Shown one piece after another: positions 6,135-9,338 of a stretch of 9,338 nucleotides of DNA. The stretch lies in NCBI GenBank assembly GCA_038230775.1, contig JBBRMQ010000173.1, forward strand, positions 1 through 9,338, in the 5' to 3' direction. Source of the stretch: JBBRMQ01 sp038230775 (lineage in GTDB: Bacteria; Acidobacteriota; Thermoanaerobaculia; Gp7-AA8). The position numbers were made by a program, and so were the translations under genes. The notes beneath the pieces were generated by a model. It had not been told where the DNA came from. It searched no databases and saw nothing but the letters and a program-made list of their open reading frames with translations. How positions within the stretch are numbered: the first letter of the stretch is position 1; the number at the start of each line of letters is the position of its first letter.

Positions 6135-6261
6135 GGCGAAGGACGCCGCCCCTCATCCGCGCTTCGCGCACCTTCTCCCCGCACGCGGGGAGAAGGCTAC
6201 TCAAGGGACGCTTCGCCGAATTTCGTGGCCGGAGGGCGGATGAGGGGCGTGTCCGTTCGCC
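6135..6261. repeat. MITE-like palindromic repeat (copy B)
   Basis: Second member of the family at 2870-3039, in the next convergent gap. The left unit (6149-6196) matches the right unit of copy A (reverse complement) at 46 of 49 bases: GCCCCTCATCCG, hairpin GCGC-TTC-GCGC (6159-6169), then the long hairpin CCTTCTCCCC...GGGGAGAAGG (6171-6196). The right unit is degraded but ends in GCGGATGAGGGGCG (6236-6249), the exact complement of 6147-6160. Outer arms GGCGAAGGAC (6135-6144) and the complement of 6251-6261 match with one inserted base. The element therefore spans from 3 bp after the secreted-protein stop to the base before the MFS stop. It may serve as a bidirectional terminator. Confidence 0.75.
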
Positions 6262-7497
6262 TCAGCTGTCCGCGTGGATCTCGTCCAATCGCCGCAGCGG
6301 AGGCGAGATCGTTGCCACGATCGCGACGACGATGAGACACATCACGCCGCCGAAGACGACCGAAGGGATCGTTCCCATGAGACGCGCGGTCAACCCCGAC
6401 TCGAACGCGCCGATCTCGTTCGACGACCCGATGAAGATCTGATTCACGGAGGAGACGCGACCGAGCATGTGCTGCGGCGTCAGCGTCTGCAGCAGGATGC
6501 CGCGAATCAGCACACTCACGTTGTCGGCCATACCGCTGAGCGTGAGCAGCGCGAGCGAGAGCCAGAAGTTGCGCGACAACGCGAACGCGATCATGCAAAT
6601 GCCGAAAATCGCCACCGAAGAAAACAGGACCACGCCGTTGCGGCGCATCGGCGGGCGATGCGCGACGATGATCCCGGTCACGAGCGAGCCCGCTGCAGGC
6701 GCCGCGCGCAGAACGCCGAGCCCCTGCGGCCCGACCTGGAGAAGTTTGGCGAAGATCGGCAGCAAGGCGACCGCGCCGCCGAAGAGCACCGAGAAGAGAT
6801 CGAGCGACATCGCCGCCAGCAGCACCTTCTTGCTGAATAGAAACCGCAGTCCAATGCGAAGGCTCTCGCCGATCGGCATGTCCGCGGTGTGCTCCGGCCG
6901 CACGTTGTGCGTGACCAGCCACAACGAGCCGAGAGCGAGCATCATCAACACCGTCACTCCCGCGTACGCCACCGCCGCTCCCGCGAATCCGTAAACCAAT
7001 CCTCCGACGGCGGGACCGAGGATCGCGGCGAACTGCCAGGTGGAGCTGCGCCAGGCTACCGCGTTCGCGTAAATGTCGCGCGAGACCACCTCCGCCGACA
7101 GCGCGCTGAACGCGGGACGGGTGAAGCTGCGCGCAATCCCGCTCAGAAAAATGACGAGATAGATCGGCCACACGCGGCCGCCGGCGATCATCCCGGTGGT
7201 GGTGAAGATCAGCAGCGCGATCGCCGAAAGAAGCATGCCGAACGTCCCGGCGATCGCGATCGGGCGACGCGGCGCGCGATCGGCGATGTGCCCCGCAACC
7301 AACGCCACCGCGATAAACGGAATCGCCTCGGCCAGCCCGATCATGCCCAGCGAGAGCGGATCGTGCGTGAGCTCGAACATCTGCCACGCGACGACGACCA
7401 TCTGCGCCTCCCGCGCGACCGTCGACGTGGCGTAACTCACGATCAGCCAGAGGAAGTTTCTAACTTTGAGCGAGGCGTAGGGATCGTGTGCCGGCAA
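6262..7497 (-). CDS. MFS transporter, EntS-like (MFS_3/TM-effector group)
   Basis: 411-residue inner-membrane protein with about 12 hydrophobic helices. The loop between helices 2 and 3 has the MFS motif A variant GHIADRAPRRP (69-79). DPYASLKVRNFLWL (5-18) and VVAWQMFELTHDPLSLG (35-51) match the exporter group that includes EntS and many putative drug efflux proteins; RSSTWQFAAILGPAVGG is typical of helix 5. The start is TTG at 7497-7495: no ATG or GTG lies in frame between it and the upstream stop at 7525-7527, and starting later would remove conserved residues. TAGAAT ends 7 nt before it. It lies 103 bp downstream of glnB on the same strand, but a repeat hairpin and its own promoter separate them, so it is probably a separate unit. 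The substrate is unknown. Confidence 0.9.
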   Translation of the reverse strand: MPAHDPYASLKVRNFLWLIVSYATSTVAREAQMVVVAWQMFELTHDPLSLGMIGLAEAIPFIAVALVAGHIADRAPRRPIAIAGTFGMLLSAIALLIFTTTGMIAGGRVWPIYLVIFLSGIARSFTRPAFSALSAEVVSRDIYANAVAWRSSTWQFAAILGPAVGGLVYGFAGAAVAYAGVTVLMMLALGSLWLVTHNVRPEHTADMPIGESLRIGLRFLFSKKVLLAAMSLDLFSVLFGGAVALLPIFAKLLQVGPQGLGVLRAAPAAGSLVTGIIVAHRPPMRRNGVVLFSSVAIFGICMIAFALSRNFWLSLALLTLSGMADNVSVLIRGILLQTLTPQHMLGRVSSVNQIFIGSSNEIGAFESGLTARLMGTIPSVVFGGVMCLIVVAIVATISPPLRRLDEIHADS

Positions 7498-7504
7498 GCG
7501 CTTG

Positions 7505-7510
7505 ATTCTA
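7505..7510 (-). promoter_or_regulatory. -10 element of the MFS gene
   Basis: TAGAAT (7510-7505, minus strand) matches TATAAT at 5 of 6 and ends 7 nt before the TTG start, with no Shine-Dalgarno. The adjoining heptamer array offers GACA-containing -35-like boxes at 7-bp steps: CTGACA (12-bp spacer), CCGACA (7535-7530, 19-bp spacer) and TTGACA (7542-7537, 26-bp spacer). Only CCGACA is at a usable distance. Confidence 0.5.
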
Positions 7511-7512
7511 AG

Positions 7513-7587
7513 GGTTGTCGGTTGTCAGTTGTCGGTTGTCAACGGCCGCGAGTGGCCTCGACAACCGATCACCGACAACCGACAACG
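7513..7587. repeat. Inverted heptanucleotide repeat array, possible terminator
   Basis: Four direct heptamers (GGTTGTC, GGTTGTC, AGTTGTC, GGTTGTC; 7513-7540) face four inverted ones (GACAACC, GATCACC, GACAACC, GACAACG; 7560-7587) across a 19-nt centre that has its own GGCC/GGCC pairing. The whole forms a long imperfect stem. It lies 13 bp after the glnB stop and just before the MFS promoter, so it may end the amt-glnB transcript. It has no T-tract and is not a CRISPR: units are contiguous without spacers. Confidence 0.75.
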
Positions 7588-7600
7588 TGCGAAGCGCAGT

Positions 7601-7963
7601 TCAGTCGCTGGGCACACCCACCGGCGTCACCGCCGCGCGATCGACCTCGCCGGTCCGGATGCGATAGACGTGCTCGACGGGCAGCACGAAGATCTTTCCG
7701 TCGCCGACGTCGCCGGTGCGCGCGCCTTCCATGAGCGCGTTCACCGTCGGTTCCACGAAGTGATCGGAGACGCCGATCTCGATCCGGACCTTGTCGGTCA
7801 GCTCCATTTTCACCGTCGTGCCGCGATAGGTCTCGACGCGTTCGGTCTCTCCGCCGTGTCCCTGCACGCGACTGATCGTGAGGCCGGCGACGTTCGCGCG
7901 GAAGAGCGATTCGAGCACGTAGCTCAGGCGCTCCGGACGGATCACTGCGACGACGAGTTTCAT
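7601..7963 (-). CDS. glnB: PII family nitrogen regulator with a noncanonical T-loop
   Basis: 120-residue cytoplasmic PII signal protein, expected to bind ATP/ADP and 2-oxoglutarate as a trimer and to gate the Amt transporter encoded with it. Aligned without gaps to E. coli GlnB, conserved nucleotide-site residues are present: Gly37, Lys58, TGDVGDGKIFV with Lys90 (83-93), and RIRTGE with Arg101 and Arg103. The T-loop differs: Tyr51, the uridylylation site, is Val51 in TYRGTTVKMEL (45-55), and Gln39, which helps bind Mg/2-oxoglutarate, is Glu39. Thr49 and Thr50 occupy the positions around Ser49, the cyanobacterial phosphorylation site. The C-terminus is about 8 residues longer than E. coli's. 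The ATG overlaps the amt stop as ATGA and has a strong Shine-Dalgarno (GGGAGG, 5 nt spacing), so translation is coupled. Whether to call it glnB or glnK cannot be settled; pairing with amt favours a GlnK-like role. Confidence 0.93.
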   Translation of the reverse strand: MKLVVAVIRPERLSYVLESLFRANVAGLTISRVQGHGGETERVETYRGTTVKMELTDKVRIEIGVSDHFVEPTVNALMEGARTGDVGDGKIFVLPVEHVYRIRTGEVDRAAVTPVGVPSD

Positions 7964-9207
7964 TCGGCCCTCCCGGCCAGCACGAGGATCGCGCCCTCGC
8001 CGCGGCTGTACGCTTCTTCACCGTGCTGCGTGGTGTCGAGACCTTGTCCTTCTTCGCGCGTATCGGCGCGCAGCGTGACGACGGCGGCCATCACCTTGAT
8101 GATGACGAGCGTCACCACCGTGCTGTAAACGAGTGTCGCGGCAATGGCGATGATCTGGATACCGAGCTGCCGCGGATTGCCGAACAGCAGGCCGTCGGCG
8201 GTTCCGTTCCACGACTTCTGCGCCAGGATGCCGGTCATGAGCGCGCCGACGATGCCGCCCACTCCGTGCGCGGCGACGACATCGAGCGAGTCGTCGAGCC
8301 GCGTCCTCGCCCGATACAGCAGCGCGAAGTAACTGGGAAAGGCGGCGATCCCGCCTAACAGAATCGATGAGAACGGGCTGACGAATCCCGCCGCCGGCGT
8401 GATGGCCACCAGACCCACGACGATTCCGGTTGCGGCGCCGACTGCTGTGGCCTTCTTCGCCCGCGCCAGATCCATGAGCGTCCAGACCACGAGCGTGGCC
8501 ATCGGCGCCAGCATGGTGTTCACGAATGCGAGCGCGGCCGACTTGTTCGCCGCCAGCGCACTGCCGGCGTTGAACCCGAACCATCCCAGCCACAACAGGC
8601 CCGCGCCTAACAAGGTAAACGGGACGTTCTGGGGAAGGATCGCCTGCCGCGCGTAATCCTTTCGCGCTCCGACGACGAGGGCGCAGACGAGAGCGGCGGC
8701 CGCCGCGTTCACGTGCACGACCGTTCCACCGGCGAAGTCGAGAGCGCCGAGCTTGCCGATCCACCCGCCACCCCATACCCAGTGCGCAACGGGCGCGTAG
8801 ACCAGCAGCGACCAGATCGAGATGAAGGCGATGTACGGCCCGAACTTCATCCGTTCGACGATCGCGCCGGAGATCAGCGCCGCGGTGATGATGGCGAACG
8901 TGCCCTGATATGCGAAGAACAGCACGTGCGGGATGGTGCCCAGCGCGTTGAGGTCGACGCCTCTCAGGAAGAAGTACTCGCTGCCGCCGCACCACTGCGA
9001 GTGGTGACCGAAAGCGATCGAGTAGCCGAAGAACGCCCACGTCAGGCCGACGAAGCCGAGCGCGGCGAAACTCATCATCAATGTGTTGAGCGCGTTCTTC
9101 GCCCGCACCATGCCTCCGTAAAAGAAGCCGAGGGCGGGGGTCATCATCAGGACGAGGGCGGTGGAGATCAGCAACCAGGAGGTGTCGGCGCTGTTGATGG
9201 GTGGCAT
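7960..9207 (-). CDS. amt: Ammonium transporter Amt
   Basis: 415-residue inner-membrane channel for ammonium uptake, with about 11 helices. The pore twin histidines are His165 (in GGTVVHVNAAAAALV) and His314 (in DVVAAHGVGGIVGALMTG), and Asp157 matches the essential Asp160 of E. coli AmtB. The entry signature ALGFFYGGMVRAKNALNTLM (25-44) and the tail GLDTTQHGEEAY are classic. There is no cleavable leader before the first helix, unlike E. coli AmtB. It is first in an operon with the PII gene, which it overlaps by 4 bp. The ATG at 9207-9205 has no Shine-Dalgarno; TATAAT ends 5 nt before it. A perfect heptamer array starts next to that -10. Nitrogen-dependent control is likely by family knowledge, but no sigma-54 or NtrC site is visible. 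Confidence 0.96.
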   Translation of the reverse strand: MPPINSADTSWLLISTALVLMMTPALGFFYGGMVRAKNALNTLMMSFAALGFVGLTWAFFGYSIAFGHHSQWCGGSEYFFLRGVDLNALGTIPHVLFFAYQGTFAIITAALISGAIVERMKFGPYIAFISIWSLLVYAPVAHWVWGGGWIGKLGALDFAGGTVVHVNAAAAALVCALVVGARKDYARQAILPQNVPFTLLGAGLLWLGWFGFNAGSALAANKSAALAFVNTMLAPMATLVVWTLMDLARAKKATAVGAATGIVVGLVAITPAAGFVSPFSSILLGGIAAFPSYFALLYRARTRLDDSLDVVAAHGVGGIVGALMTGILAQKSWNGTADGLLFGNPRQLGIQIIAIAATLVYSTVVTLVIIKVMAAVVTLRADTREEGQGLDTTQHGEEAYSRGEGAILVLAGRAE

Positions 9208-9212
9208 GGATC

Positions 9213-9218
9213 ATTATA
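9213..9218 (-). promoter_or_regulatory. -10 element of amt
   Basis: A perfect TATAAT (9218-9213, minus strand) ends 5 nt before the amt ATG, placing transcription start at about the A of the start codon. There is no -35 match at 16-18 bp upstream, because that stretch is the TCAGTCC heptamer array, and no TG extended -10. Either the promoter is weak or it needs an activator. Confidence 0.65.
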
Positions 9219-9338
9219 GGACTGAGGACTGAGGACTGAGGACTGAGGACTGAGGACTGAGGACTGAGGACTGAGGACTGAGGACTGAGGACTGAGGACT
9301 GAGGACTGAGGACTGAGGACTGAGGACTGAGGACTGAG
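9219..9338. repeat. Perfect heptanucleotide tandem array (GGACTGA)n
   Basis: Seventeen exact copies of GGACTGA (TCAGTCC on the amt strand) run from 9219 to 9337, and position 9338 begins another, so the array continues beyond the window. There are no variant units. It starts at the base next to the amt -10. Perfect arrays of this length are prone to copy-number change. Heptanucleotide arrays are known from filamentous cyanobacteria (STRR sequences), but no relationship is claimed. No spacers are present, so it is not a CRISPR. Confidence 0.95.

Noticed and set aside
5272..6204. Minus-strand open frame opposite the secreted-protein gene
   Set aside because: The plus strand has a signal peptide, Shine-Dalgarno and duplicated domain; the antisense frame shows none of these.
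6197..7387. Second long minus-strand frame over the MFS gene
   Set aside because: It is out of frame with a full-length membrane protein, reads as Arg-rich sequence and runs into the repeat element.
7537..7542. TTGACA as the -35 of the MFS promoter
   Set aside because: The spacer to TAGAAT would be 26 bp, too long; CCGACA at 19 bp is the only usable box.
8018..9214. Alternative minus-strand frame from ATG at 9214 over amt
   Set aside because: It is Arg-rich with no membrane helices; the frame starting at 9207 gives a complete Amt protein.
9219..9338. CRISPR array
   Set aside because: Units are 7 bp and contiguous with no spacers; it is a simple tandem repeat.

Overview
The window is a high-GC bacterial chromosomal segment that reads as part of an Acidobacteriota-like genome (Thermoanaerobaculia or Vicinamibacteria type). 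This is an inference. It rests on a secreted protein carrying two copies of a C-terminal domain I associate with that phylum (C...LC...RF...GFFS..N/VEAFVKMxD...YWxFxGGLSxxExTVTxTDTxTG), on an intergenic repeat whose translation reads HPERSEG, and on the general gene set. No rRNA, tRNA, transposase, phage gene or CRISPR array is visible.

Layout, left to right. Positions 1-1910 (minus strand) hold a two-gene ABC-2 export cassette: an ATPase, then an overlapping permease that runs off the left edge. A 27-bp divergent promoter (1911-1937) separates it from a PIG3-type quinone oxidoreductase (plus strand). The convergent gap 2874-3138 is filled by two abutting palindromic repeats. A small exported ankyrin-repeat protein (minus) follows, with a clear -35 box overlapped by a palindromic operator, then a PA0069/SplB-like radical SAM protein (minus). 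After a 211-bp divergent spacer comes the secreted Ig-like/two-repeat protein (plus). The next convergent gap (6133-6261) is filled by a second copy of the first repeat family. An MFS exporter (minus) lies downstream of an amt-glnB ammonium uptake and sensing operon (minus). The window ends inside a perfect 7-bp tandem array (at least 17 copies) that abuts the amt promoter.

Two themes cut across the genes. First, all six transcription-unit heads other than the secreted-protein gene lack a Shine-Dalgarno sequence and have a -10-like hexamer 5-10 nt before the start codon, the arrangement of leaderless mRNAs. Genes inside operons (the permease and glnB) have strong Shine-Dalgarno sequences. Second, both convergent gaps and both promoter-side gaps of the nitrogen/MFS region are occupied by structured repeats: covarying double-hairpin elements, a 35-bp perfect inverted repeat, and two unrelated heptanucleotide arrays.

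Functionally, amt and glnB form a classic coupled pair, but this PII protein has Val in place of the uridylylated Tyr51. The ABC cassette and MFS protein are probable drug or small-molecule exporters without assignable substrate. I found no obvious new multi-gene system. The most noteworthy signals are non-coding.
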